Shown here in pieces: positions 48,716-60,192 of a stretch of DNA of 64,000 nt. A model generated the notes under the pieces. That model saw only the letters and a program-made list of their open reading frames with translations, made no database searches and had not been told where the DNA came from. The position numbers were made by a program, and so were the translations under genes. How positions within the stretch are numbered: position 1 is the first letter of the stretch; the number at the start of each line of letters is the position of its first letter. The stretch spans positions 630,447,501 to 630,511,500 of the forward strand of contig NC_092335.1 of NCBI RefSeq assembly GCF_046630445.1. Direction: 5' to 3'. Source of the DNA: Rutidosis leptorrhynchoides (taxonomy: Eukaryota; Streptophyta; Magnoliopsida; Asterales; Asteraceae).

Positions 48716-51700
48716 ACAAAAATGATGAACCGGTTAAGGAGCCGGAACAAGTGGTTGAAAAGGAAGAACGGGAGAAACCCGTAGTGAAGCCATATCAACC
48801 ACCGCTCCCATACCCAAGGAAGCAACAACAAGAAAGGCTAGAAGCCGAAAGGTCAAAATTTCTAGATATGTTTAAACAAATTAACATAAATATGCCTTTT
48901 ATTGATGTGATCTCAAGTATGCCAAAGTATGCTAAGTTTTTAAAAGACTTACTTACTAATCGGAAGAAAATGGAGGAACTTTCATCCGTCACCATGAATG
49001 CTAATTGTTCAGCGATTTTGATGAACAAAATTCCAAAGAAGTTAGCAGATCCTGGGAGTTTTACCATACCATGTCTCCTAGGAGATTTGGAATGAATTAA
49101 AGCATTAGCGGATTTAGGGGCTAGCATAAATTTAATGCCTTATTCATTATATGTTAAGCTAAACCCCGGGGTACTAAAACCAACCCGAATGGTAATTTAA
49201 CTAGCGGACCGCTCTGTTAAATTCTCTAGGGGAATTTTAGAGAATATGTTAGTAAAAGTGGGTACCCTAGTATTTTCGGCCGATTTTGTAATTTTGGACA
49301 TGGAAGAGGACACACGTGTGCCTCTTATATTGGGTCGAACTTTCCTCAATACCGCTAGAGCTATGATAGATGTTCATGGGCAGAAATTGACCCTTAGTAT
49401 TGAGGATGTTAAGGTTACCTTTTCCGTTGACCATGCCTTGCAATACCCTGAGTCTACTGATGACCAATGTTATTATTTGCAAACCGTAGACGCATATTCG
49501 GAGTTGTTCCAGGAATTTCCAGAATTTCAAGGTTCGGGAGAATGCATTTTGGCAGAAGGTGATGAAGAAAACATGGTGGAAGAAGTGGAGATGTTGACCA
49601 CCTTGATGGCTAACGGTTATGAGCCAAATGATGAAGAATACAGAAAGTTGGATTTAAAAAATGAGTACCGATGTAAAACATCGATTGAAGAACCTCCCGT
49701 TTTGGAACTCAAGCCACTTCCAAGTCACTTGGAATATGCTTACCTTCAAGAGGATTCTACTCTCCCGGTTATCATTTCATCCGAACTCTCTGTAAGTGAA
49801 AAGTCTAAACTTGTTTCCATGTTAAAAGCCCATAAACCGGCTCTAGCATAGAAAATTCATGACATCAAGGGTATAAGTCCCTCTTATTGTACACATAAGA
49901 TATTAATGGAAGATAACTATAAGCCATGTGTACAAAGACAAAGGCGACTGAACCCTAATATGCAAGAGGTCGTTAAAAAGGAGATTGTCAAACTCCTAGA
50001 TGCGGGTCTTATTTACCCAATTTCGGATAGTCCTTGGGAGAGTCCGGTCCAATGTGTACCCAAAAAGGGTGGCATGACCGTTATCACCAATGAAAACGAT
50101 CAATTAATTTCCACTAGGACTATCACGGGTTGGAGGGTATGTATTGATTATAAAAAATTAAATGATGCTACCCGAAAAGACCACTTTCCCCTTCCTTACA
50201 TTGATCAAATGTTGGAAAGGTTAGCAGGAAAGAACTTTTATTGTTTTCTTGACGGTTTCTCGGGATATTTCCAAATCCCTATAGCACCCGAGGACCAAGA
50301 GAAAACCACCTTTACATGCCCTTATGGAACTTTCTCCTATCGACGTATGCCCTTTGGCTTATGCAATGCTCCTGCTACCTTTCAAAGGTGTATGGTAGCT
50401 ATTTTTCATGATATGATTGAATACTTTATGGAAGTGTTCATGGATGACTTTTCAGTCTTCGGTGATTCTTTTGATTCATGTCTTCATAATCTTGAGCGTA
50501 TGTTGATTAGGTGTGAAGAATCTAATCTTGTACTTAACTGGGAAAAATGCCATTTTATGGTAAGAGAGGGCATTGTTTTAGGTCATAAAATTTCCTCTGC
50601 GGGACTGGAGGTGGACAGAGCTAAAGTGGAAGTCATAGCCAAATTACCACCACCGTCAAATGTGAAATGTGTAAGGAGTTTTCTGGGGCACGCCGGTTTC
50701 TACCGTCGGTTCATTAAAGATTTTTCTAAAATTGCAACCCCGATGAACAAACTTCTTGAGAAAGACGCTCCATTTGTCTTTACAGATGAGTGTCTTAACT
50801 CCTTTAACCTCCTTAAGGCAAAACTCACACAATCACCCATTCTCATATCGCCGAATTGGTCAATTCCATTCGAACTTATGTGTGATGCTAGTGACTTTGC
50901 TACTGGTGCCGTCTTGGGGCAAAGAATTGAAAAATATTTCCAGCCCATTTATTATGCTAGTAAGACATTGCAAGGAGCCCAACTTAATTACACTACCATC
51001 GAGAAGGAACTCCTGGCAATTGTCTTTTCGTTTGATAAATTCCGATCCTATTTGGTACTAGCAAAGACGGTTGTCTATACAGACCATTCAGCATTAAAGT
51101 AGTTGCTTGCTAAGCAAGATGCTAAACCCCGGTTAATACGTTGGGTCTTGCTTTTGCAAGAATTCGACATTGATATTAAAGACAAAAAGGGGGCCGAAAA
51201 TCTAGCTGCCGATCACCTTTCTCGACTTGAGAACCCGAATCTTGAGGTTCTCCATGAGACTGTTATCCAAGATAACTTTCCAGACAAAAATCTCATAAAA
51301 ATTGAGAAAATTGATGATCCTTGGTTTGTTGACATAGCCAACTATCTTGTTGGAGGGTACTTAGAAATCGGTTGGTCACATCAGAAAAGAAAAAAATTCT
51401 TTAGTGACCTGAAATACTACTTCTGGGAAGACCCTTATCTTTTTAGGCGTTGCGCGGATGGTATGATTTGGAGGTGCATTTCGGGAAAGGAATGCACTCA
51501 AATTCTTCTTGATTGTCACCGTGGTCCAATGGGTGGGCACTTTGGTCCCCAAATTACGGGGAGGAAAGTTTACGAGGCCGATTTTTATTGGCCTACAATA
51601 TTCAAAGATGCCTACGCCGTTTGTAAGGCTTTTTACGTATGCCAATGGGCCGGTCAAATCACTAGACGGGATGAAATGCCTCAACAAAGCATCCAAGTAT

Positions 51701-52608
51701 GCGAGGTGTTCGATGTTTGGGGAATTGACTTTATGGGGCCCTTTCCAAAATCTCATTCTTATCTCTACATACTCGTAGCCATTGATTATGTTTCCAAATG
51801 GGCGGAGGCAAAACCTCTACCCACAAATGATGGCCGAGTTGTAGTAACCTTTTTAATGGAACTTTTCTCAAGGTTTGGCACGCCTAAAGCCCTTATCAGT
51901 GACCGGGGCACCCACTTTTGCAATAAGCAATTAGAAAAGGTGTTGAAAAGATATGGAGTAATCCATAAAATTTCAACATCTTATCACCCTCAAACAAGTG
52001 GGCAGGTAGAGAATACCAATCGATCTCTAAAACTCATACTTGAAAAGACCGTTGGTGCAAATCCAAAAGAGTGGTCTGTTAAGTTAAACGATGTATTGTG
52101 GGCCTTTCGCACGGCCTACAAAACACCTATTGGAACCACTCCTTTCCGAATGGTATACGGAAAAGCATGTCATCTCCCTTTGGAGATTGAACACAAAGCG
52201 CATTGGGTGCTAAGGGCATGTAATTTGGATTACCAAGAGGCGGGTCAGTTATGTTTGACCCAGTTGAATGAATTAGACGAGTTGAGGCTTGAAGCCTATG
52301 ACAACTCTCTAATTTATAAGGAAAAGACCAAACAATGGCACGACAAGAGATTGAAAAATCCAAAGGAATTCATGGAAGGAAATCGTGTCCTTGTTTACAA
52401 TGCCCGGTTCAAGTTATCACCAGGAAAGCTTAAGTCCCGATGGTCGGGACCATTTGTTGTTAGAAGGGTGTACCCTTATGGTACAATTGAAGTTGTGAAC
52501 TGGAAGGGCGATATTTTTAAAGTGAATGGCCACGGGGTCAAACACTATGTCGATGGTCCCCTGGAAATCGAAGACGAGGTTAGCCTCAATTTCGAGAATA
52601 AAGCCTAA
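48716..52608 (+). pseudogene. Element D pol (protease, reverse transcriptase, RNase H, integrase)
   Basis: In order: a gag-pol linker (LEAERSKFLDMFKQINI); protease with the LADLGASINLMPYSL and PLILGRTFL region; reverse transcriptase ([31 protein letters not shown], catalytic FMDDFSVF); RNase H ([24 protein letters not shown]); integrase zinc region (HRGPMGGHFGP), core ([33 protein letters not shown]) and C-terminal domain ([26 protein letters not shown]). This is OTA-clade pol of Athila type. Broken in a few places. Confidence 0.9.
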
Positions 52609-53334
52609 ATCAAAATGGGGACGAGTTGGGTGAACGACTCGTTAAAGAAAGTTCACGCATGTAAATAGTGTGAATCGAGTGTTTTATGATTGGTTTGATT
52701 GTTTTTAATGTACAAAATGATCTATGATGATGATATGAGCTTTTGTGTGTTGAAAATGGGAATTTTTATGAGTTTTATGAAGATTTTGAGCCACCAGACC
52801 ATTGAGACGCCGTCCAAAATCCCTTGGACGCCATCCAAATTCAAAGGATTTTCGAAAAAAGAAGTCAGTAAGTTTTAGTGTAACTGGACGCCGTCCAGAT
52901 TTTTGGATGCCGTCCAGCTCTTCAATACTGGACGCCGTCCAGAATGTTGGACGCCATCCAGATCTTCAATACTGGACGCCGTCCAGAATGTTGGATGCCG
53001 TCCAGATGTCTTACCCAGAAAAAAAACGCGTTTTATATCATTCTAACCCAATTTTCAACCACAAAACACACTTCTCTCTTATTCCTTATCCCACAAACGA
53101 ACCACCGGTTCAACAACATTTATCATCATCATCTGGCGAAGAAGAAGATGCTCAAAATAATCAAGAAATGTTCCACCACCACCACCGGTTCAACAACATT
53201 TATCATCAACATCTAGCGAAGAAGAAGACGCTCAAAATAATCCAATAGTTTGGTTAGAACATCTTCGGGACAATGATGATTACGGGGAAACTTTTGCTCG
53301 AATTACCCGTCGACCAATTAATGCTACATGGTAT
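52609..53334 (+). mobile_element. Element D spacer after integrase, with GC-rich phrases and a tandem duplication
   Basis: 52800-53010 holds about eight copies of the LTR phrase CTGGACGCCGTCCAG. At 53099-53248 a unit of about 75-80 bases (starting ACCACCGGTTCAACAACATT, containing GCGAAGAAGAAGA) occurs twice in tandem, leading into the third ORF. Confidence 0.8.
52800..53010. repeat. CTGGACGCCGTCCAG near-palindromes in the body of element D
   Basis: About eight copies with the same paired spacing as in the D LTRs lie just after integrase. Their presence here suggests that part of a U3-like segment was duplicated into the body, or that the motif serves there too. Confidence 0.88.
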
Positions 53335-54579
53335 TTGGACTGGGCTCCTTTGATTGAGGCGGGTATGCATGCCCATGTCACTCGTTTGTTAGCTATACCA
53401 TATAGTAACAGATTGACCTACGCATGGGAACAAATTTTTAGTTTACACGATCAAGTATTTCCAGTGCTATGTAAAGAATTTTACTCAACTTTCCGATTCA
53501 ATAATGTTTGCGATCCACTCTCGGATGCTTTCTTTAGATTCCGGCTAGGGGGTGATGAAAGAAGTTTGAGTAGTTTTGGGTTATGTAGAGTTTTGGGTAT
53601 TTTTCACGAGCTTACTGACGCACAATTAAGGCAATATTTGGTAAGCTCAGAGTATCATGGGGGAGTGAGTTTTAATGAACAATCCTTTTGGAGAAGGATT
53701 AGAGGGTCAAATTCATCTAGCCCGTTCAAATCAAGCAGACACAGGTATACTGAAATAGCAACCCCTGACGATAAGCTACTCCATCGACTTATCGCATGTA
53801 CCTTTAATGCGAGAGTCGAAGGACATGAAAAGGTTAAGTCTCTGGATCTATGGATAATGGATCAAATAAAAAGGGGATGTCACACCGATATACCGGGGTT
53901 AATTGGGAACTATTTGCTGGGTATCGCTACAGATGCACGAAGAGACAAACCGCTTCTAGGGGGCCACTACATTACGCGGATTGCTCGTCACTTTAATATT
54001 GATCTTAATCGCCTGATCGAATGTGACCATGCAATGAAACCTTTGAAAAAGGTTTCTTATGTTAACGCTGAGATTTTGATGTACGACGCAAATAGGCGTT
54101 TGGTACCTTTTGTAGCAGGTGGCGCGAGTGGTAGTGGAGCGAATGTTCAACAGGAACAACAAGAGGAAGAGGAAGCAGAAATGGAAGCCCAGACAAATGT
54201 TCAAGGTCAAGGTCCTTGGTATCTGTCTCAATCTGGTTGGGATGATTTGGTCAATAATATGAACAACATGAGGGTGAGTCAGCAAGGAATGGAGCAACTC
54301 CAGATTGCTCAAGTACATAACCAGGGATGGAACAGTTATCGTATTGATTGGAATAACCATAACACCGAGTTATATTATTCCAACCCCGATCAGTACTATG
54401 GAACAACACGCCTGACACCCCAATACTACACTGATCCTGAAAACCCACCTCCGCCTTACCCAATTTATAATACTAATGATGCGATGCAGGATGCCAGGAA
54501 CCGATTTGAGCAGGAATACCCGCAAGGACGCCGAAGCAGAGATAGCTCAGAAAACTACTTTTGGCCTTACGATAACTGA
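53335..54579 (+). CDS. Element D third ORF, Athila ORF1-like
   Basis: An open frame of about 415 codons after integrase. Its listed start is not an ATG; the first in-frame ATG is near 53365, and the frame is open somewhat further upstream. The N-terminal two-thirds (LCKEFYSTFRF, FFRFRLGGDERSLSSFGLCR, GLCRVLGIF, HYITRIARHFNIDL) matches the plant 'Athila retrotransposon ORF-1' type protein. The C-terminal third is Gln/Glu-rich and low-complexity. It occupies the place of the env-like ORF of Athila elements; no signal peptide or clear membrane segment is seen. Function unknown. Confidence 0.75.
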   Translation: MDWAPLIEAGMHAHVTRLLAIPYSNRLTYAWEQIFSLHDQVFPVLCKEFYSTFRFNNVCDPLSDAFFRFRLGGDERSLSSFGLCRVLGIFHELTDAQLRQYLVSSEYHGGVSFNEQSFWRRIRGSNSSSPFKSSRHRYTEIATPDDKLLHRLIACTFNARVEGHEKVKSLDLWIMDQIKRGCHTDIPGLIGNYLLGIATDARRDKPLLGGHYITRIARHFNIDLNRLIECDHAMKPLKKVSYVNAEILMYDANRRLVPFVAGGASGSGANVQQEQQEEEEAEMEAQTNVQGQGPWYLSQSGWDDLVNNMNNMRVSQQGMEQLQIAQVHNQGWNSYRIDWNNHNTELYYSNPDQYYGTTRLTPQYYTDPENPPPPYPIYNTNDAMQDARNRFEQEYPQGRRSRDSSENYFWPYDN

Positions 54580-56294
54580 AGGCCTGCGAGCCAATGATCA
54601 TCTTGTTACATTTTCAAACAATCTATTTATTTGTTATGGTGTGTATTAAAACAATATTGGTTTGTATTTTTAAACTAATTGTGTGGTTTGATAATGGATG
54701 TGATTGTAAAAACACCGCTATTTTTATTATTATTTGTGTGGTTTGTTAATTTGTGCAGCGTGGTTGAACTTTAAAGACTGGCATTAAGTTCAGCAACATT
54801 TGATATTATGATGTATGTATGTTGATAATCGAGGAATGGACGATGCTCTTATGCTGGCAGTAAGTTCAGCGGCATTCGTCTACATGTTCCACGATTTACA
54901 GGTTAAAAATTTAAAATTTTCTACAATCACCCTATCACTTTGCCCTCTAAATTTAATCATTTTTCTGATTTCATGCAATGAGGGCTTTGCATGATCTTAA
55001 GTGTGGGGTGGGAGATAGAAATTTATCGGGAATTCGTTTTACAAAAAAAAAATTAAGGCGTTTATGATCAAAATTTTAAAATTTTCAGGTAGCCTTAGAA
55101 ACGAAAATTGTCCTAAACCATTTTACATACATTGTATTCTAAAACTAGAAAAGAAATGTTGAGTTATGTTTTAAATTTTTAGTCTTTGAAGTTGTACTAT
55201 CATTCAATTATTTGAATGAAAATCCTACTAGTTTAGTAAAACTAACTTGTAGGTCACTTGTACCAAAACGAGTGTAAACCGTGAGAGAGTGGTGATTGCA
55301 TAGCGTGGTCAGAAACTGGACCTCGCGCCAGATCGAAAACTAAAACAGGACGATCCTCATTGTTTCTCCTAACAAGGACAATGTTGCGTCCGACCACTTT
55401 ATTATTACCCATAGGATGTATCCATTCCATCCTCAAGGAAGTAAAGTCTTCCGCACGACACACTTGCTGATTTGTTTCAGAAGTTGTAGTCCAGACCAGT
55501 TGTAGGGTGACGAAAAATCTTGAAAAGTCATTGCTAAAATCGACTGGAAATCTACCAGGCCTCAATGTCAAACAGGGAAACTGGTAGTCAAAGCTTATCT
55601 CAATGAGGGAGATTTGCTGGGCCAAATGGGAAGTGCACCATGATACACAAAATGTCAGTGAATTAATTAGATTCCAGTGGATAACCTCCGGAAAGGTAAG
55701 ATATCAGCTTTTAAGCCTGATGAACCTCAATCTTTATGGTTGACTTAATGGATTAGATGTTTGCCTCATGATTATCGATGATATCTGGATGTAATGTGTA
55801 TCCTCCTAAACGCATTATTTTCTTACCAACATCTAATGATGTTAGGTACTGTGGGAGGGATTGGTTTGACCAATAGCGGGAAACCCGCACTCATTTTCCA
55901 AAAAATATTCAGAAAATCCGACAAAAATCGGAAAACGTGCCTAGTGTAAAAACTAGCATTATATTTTCAAAAAAATAAAACGTTTTTCATAAAGGTCCTG
56001 ATTTCCGTAGGATCAAATTTTTCGGATACTTGGCTCTAAAACTCCTAAAAAATGTTTGCGTGTGTTCTTATTGTGTATATAGCGTGAGTGTGATTACAAT
56101 AAATGTGTGTGTTATACTTAAAGCGTGTGTTTCATATAGCGTGAGTTTGCATTTCAAATAAACGTGTGTGTTTCATGTATTTCGCGTGACTTGTGTGATG
56201 TTTGTAATCTATATTGTGTAAGTGTGTTTGATAGTTTTCTACTTTGTAAAAATGAATTGTTTGAGGACAAGCAAGGTTTAAGTGTGGGGTGTTT
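54580..56294 (+). mobile_element. Element D 3' untranslated region and polypurine tract
   Basis: Contains two versions of CTGGCA.TAAGTTCAGC (54778 and 54857), an internal TTAAGTGTGGGG near 55000, an antisense frame (55254-55702) and the terminal purine tract AAGTGTGGGGTGTTT just before the 3' LTR. The first and second motifs are shared with element C. Confidence 0.75.
55254..55702 (-). CDS. Antisense open frame in element D
   Basis: A minus-strand frame of about 149 codons is open through FCVSWCTSHLAQQISLIEI, PGRFPVDFSNDFSRFFV, TLQLVWTTTSETNQQVC and MEWIHPMGNN to a stop at 55254. No upstream in-frame ATG was found, so the start is unknown; splicing or a start elsewhere is possible. The DFSRFFV.LQLVWTTTS block is also present antisense in element C. 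Antisense ORFs are described for Tat-lineage elements. Function unknown. Confidence 0.55.
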
Positions 56295-58032
56295 TGATAT
56301 TGCTCAATTACATCATATATATATATCTCGCAATATCGTGTAAAATACTCTCGAATCAAGGATAGTTAAGGCGGTTTCTACAAGTAATACACAAAGGTAT
56401 GAAAAGTGTATCGGAAAGTGGTTTATAAAGAGTTTTGGTGAATTATAACCAGTCTATAAGTTGTGATTTCATCATAGTTGATCCCAATACAAGTTATGGT
56501 CAAATTAGTGCTCTAAAACGATAAAACAAGGCTGCAGATATGTTGGACGCCGTCCAAAATGATTGGGACGCCGTCCAAATGAAGGGAGATTTGAAAAAAA
56601 TGAGACAGTACAATTCAGCATAACTGGACGCCGTCCGGATTTCTGGACGCCGTCCAGCCCTTCACAACTGGACGCCATCCAAAAATCTGGACGCCGTCCA
56701 GGCCTTTATTACTGGACGCCGTCCAGTATCTTGGACGCCGTCCAGAAGTAGGTTTCAGCCTACTTTTTGCTTTTGACCAACTTTTACCACTTTAAAAAAA
56801 GAGAGATATGATCAGATACGAACAGTTACGAAACAGAGGAGTTCCAAGACGATTTTAGGAGCAAAATTGGAGAATTTCAAGCTCTTGGAAGAGGCGTAAC
56901 ATCCAAGAATCAAGATTCAACACCTTCTCCATTCAAGATTCATTCTCTATTAGGTTGATTTCTTGTTCTTCACAATGAATTCTACTTATCAATTGATTGT
57001 TATTTTGTTTGTTAATATGATTGTTGGCTAAACTCTATAATGTTTGTCTAGATTAATAACTGAGGTATTGGATGTAATCTTATGGATTGAATGTATTATG
57101 TGTGATTAGATTAGAGCTTGAATCAAAGAACCATGCTTATTGATGTCAAATCATTTGTATCTAGTTAATTGATATGTTGTTGATAAAGAGAACTCTTGTT
57201 GATGTATCATATTGATTTACAATTAACTTGTCTTAGATTGATTGTTTACTAAACCGGACTAAGGGGGTAAATTAGATCAAAATGATTAGACGATATAGGA
57301 ATGAATTGTGTAGAGCGGACGCAAAAGACAATTGTTATTCAAGTCTTTGATCTAGCTAATCAACTAGTCACAATCAAAAAGGTCTAGGTGATAGGGAACC
57401 CTCCACTTAGTAATTCTAGTTTGAGTACTTGCTAAAGAGAACTCTTGGCAAGTCGATTTGGGTGATTAGCATATATATCATAGTTATTTGGTTACAAACA
57501 CGAGAACTATAGAGAAAAGGGAACCCTTGATCTTGTAATCGAGTTTGCGTGTTTACTAAAGAGAACTATTGGTAAATCTATTAGGTAACTCACACACATA
57601 GTCATTCAATCGGGTCTTAACAATATAACTTACATCCAATACCGAGGGTAAAATATCTAGATGAACATTTCGTATCTTTGATCTTAATCAAACTATCTTA
57701 TTTGCTTTCTTTGCACTTGTTTTCATTATATAAACTTAAAAGACCAAAAATATTGTTTTTACTTTTAATCTTCTCTGATTTGGCTAAATCGTTAAATAGC
57801 CACAAAAACATAATATCTTGTACCTTTAAGTTTTATTTACTTAGTTAATCACAATATAGTTTCTAATTTTAGTTTGACTAATCCAACTGTCCTTGGAACG
57901 ATACACGGAACTAAACCATTATTTATACTACTACACGATCGAGTACACTGCTCGTTAGTATGTAACAATCTTTAATTGGTATATTTCCATACTATTTCAT
58001 ATAACAATTCATATACCACGTTTCCCACATCA
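56295..58032 (+). repeat. Element D 3' LTR
   Basis: Same borders as 45273-46987, preceded by a purine tract and followed by TGTGT. It has one more GC-rich phrase unit than the 5' LTR. Confidence 0.93.
56540..56745. repeat. CTGGACGCCGTCCAG near-palindromes in the U3 of the D 3' LTR
   Basis: About eight copies in paired spacing, one more than in the 5' LTR (the added unit is near 56634-56654). Confidence 0.9.
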
Positions 58033-58037
58033 TGTGT
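58033..58037. repeat. Target-site duplication TGTGT (right) of element D
   Basis: Repeats 45268-45272; element E sequence continues after it. Confidence 0.92.
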
Positions 58038-58251
58038 CGAAACCCTCAATGAGTGACTGATCTTTCTTAACCTTAATGCGCCTGTGATAAACCTTCTCAG
58101 GTTCAGAAAATGAATTCACTAATTCTGAGTCGTCAGAACATAGTTTCATACACTTCTACCTAATCTGCAATCACAACACAACAAACAAACGCGTCTACGC
58201 AAAATACAAAAAATAAAAATAAAAGCAAGTAACTTTTGTAGGAATAAAATT
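58038..58251 (-). pseudogene. Element E leader and gag start (right of the D insertion)
   Basis: On the minus strand, after the LTR end at 58252, comes an A/T-rich leader and then ATGAAACTATGTTC with DDSELVNSFSEPEKVYHR, which leads toward the D insertion. A normal TGGCGCC primer-binding site is not visible next to this LTR. Fossil. Confidence 0.6.
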
Positions 58252-60192
58252 TGATATGGCTGAAACGGACGGGTTTTTTTATTCGCGCGGTGTCGTCAGG
58301 CCGCGGCTCGCCAGGATCAGCCACTCGTGGGAGGAAGGTACGGTTTTAAATTTATATTTAGCGGGGCCTAAATCTTACTACTCCTTATAAGTAAGGGAAA
58401 TATGACCTAGAGTCGTATTTTTAAGATATCAGTAGAATCGAACCTATATTTAAGCCTAAGATAGTTAGGGAGTAATGAATATTTATTTTTGGGATTTTCT
58501 AATTTATAAGACAGATAAAGTAAATGCGATAAAATTTGTAATTCAGATAAGGTTAAAGTGAGTGCATACTATGACTTCATCAGTTATTCTGCCGAGATTA
58601 TGGAATGCTGGCTCATGAATAGGCAGAGGCCCTATATTCATTACACTGGTCCTAAATGCCCCTGTCCTAAGATATGTCACTGGGTACTGCGTTAGGCTTG
58701 AAGATTTTGAATAGACAGCAACGTCCCTTACCCCCGACGCCCGTGCAGTCTGACTACAGGCATACACGTTCAGACGGCTCATCCAATTGAGTGACTCGGT
58801 TGGGTGACGTATTGACATTCCGAAATGGTCTAAACTTTCTTAAGCATAATAGAATACTTGGTTTACCATATCCGAGAGACGTGATGCGTTTCAATGCTTT
58901 CGTTAATGATTGGTAAAAGATAGTTAGGCCCTTAAAAAGAGTTCAACCATAAAGAACACCATGGCCAAGTTAAGCTGACTTCCATGAACACGTTCGGTTA
59001 TCCTAATGGTCCAATCCTTTATGTGTCTAAACAAACAGTTCCTTAATTAACTAAGAATCCCTCAAGCGGGGTGCAATGCTTGAGACTGCGTTATGGTGCA
59101 GTGTACTGGTCAACACTAACCGGGTTTCATGGCCTTACTTAGCAGAGGTACAGCTTACAACAACCGCTGTGCTTCAGCGTGCACGTACGAAGTTTATATG
59201 CTTGGTGACTAAACTAGCATGGTCTAGGACCGACAATGTACTAAGGGTCTAGTCAGATGTTTCACTACGAAAGAGTCCTCAGTCGGAATCCAAAGCTCGA
59301 TAGACTTACTACAACTGGTGTGCCTCGGTCAATTTTACATTGTATCTGATAGACTTCTCTTACCAAGGGGTGACACAGATTGTGTACTCTGAATCGGGGT
59401 TCGCGACTTCCCAATAACAGAGCCTGTAACTACGTTCTATTAGTTGGAAAAGCGATTGAGTTTAAAGCATAATCGGAAAGCATTTCAATAGCATACACAG
59501 ACCATAATATTATTTCAGCATTATAACTACTAACATCATAGCAAACACTAAAGATAACTACTCGCTAATCATGGCAACAATATCATAAAACATTATATAA
59601 GATAAAGGATAGAAGTATCAGTAGATTAAACGAGTTCTGAATATAAAGTGACAACTTTAAGACTCCAGACCGCTCCTAATACAATCTTCAGCATTCTTCT
59701 CCGGGTATTAGGTTTTCCGCACGGAGTCGAAGGCCTTGAGAGTATGAATAATATTGTACAAGAGAGAGAAAGAAGTGAATTGAAGTGTGTGTTGGAATGA
59801 ATGACAAAGACCCTTTAAATAGACTTAGATTTTGCCAAAATACGGCTGGCTGGCCGTTTGGCAGCCCGTTTGGCTGGCATCCCGTTTCTTGGGGCCGTTT
59901 GCTGGGTCGTTTGGCAGGCCATACTCCATACTGGTAGGCCGTATGGCAGGCTATTTCTGGTGCTGGTCAGCCTTGATTTCCTGGATCGTAACTTGATTTC
60001 TTGTCTTTCACCGTTTTTGCTCTAGAATCTTCGTTTTAGCTCCGATTCTCTTGATTCTTTTTGCACCGCCTTCGTAATTACTTGTCCTTCAATTTTAACT
60101 AAAGAAGTGGGTATTTTTCTGACAAAGTTCGAATCTTTCTTGTTTTTGGGCCTTAATACTGGGATGAAAACGTGACTTTTTAGCCGATATCA
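58252..60192 (-). repeat. Element E LTR, about 1.94 kb
   Basis: On the minus strand it begins TGATATCGGCT and ends AGCCATATCA, so the ends form short inverted repeats. A purine tract (AAGTGTGGGATATT) stands at its minus-strand 5' side, and leader/gag sequence stands at its 3' side. GC-rich phrases occur at 59838-59960 and again at 58283-58330. Confidence 0.75.
59838..59960. repeat. GC-rich repeated phrases in the U3 of LTR E
   Basis: GGCCGTTTGGCAG-like and GGCTGGC phrases recur about seven times, about 230-350 bases from the LTR start on the minus strand. This resembles the placement, but not the sequence, of the phrases in LTRs C and D. Confidence 0.65.

Larger units (their letters stand above)
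45273..58032 (+). mobile_element. Element D: nearly whole Athila-type Ty3/gypsy element
   Basis: Both LTRs (45273-46987 and 56295-58032), the TGTGT duplications, a tRNA-Asp-type primer-binding site, gag, pol, an Athila-type third ORF, an antisense frame, a polypurine tract and the 3' LTR are all present in canonical order. By eye the LTRs differ at about 40 sites plus one repeat-unit gap (roughly 2.5%), suggesting about one million years at 1.3e-8 per site per year. It is a fossil that looks close to whole, with about four or five breaks. It is inserted into element E. Confidence 0.93.

Noticed and set aside
58543-58818. A 91-codon frame in LTR E
   Set aside because: It lies within an LTR, matches no family and has no start context; chance frame.
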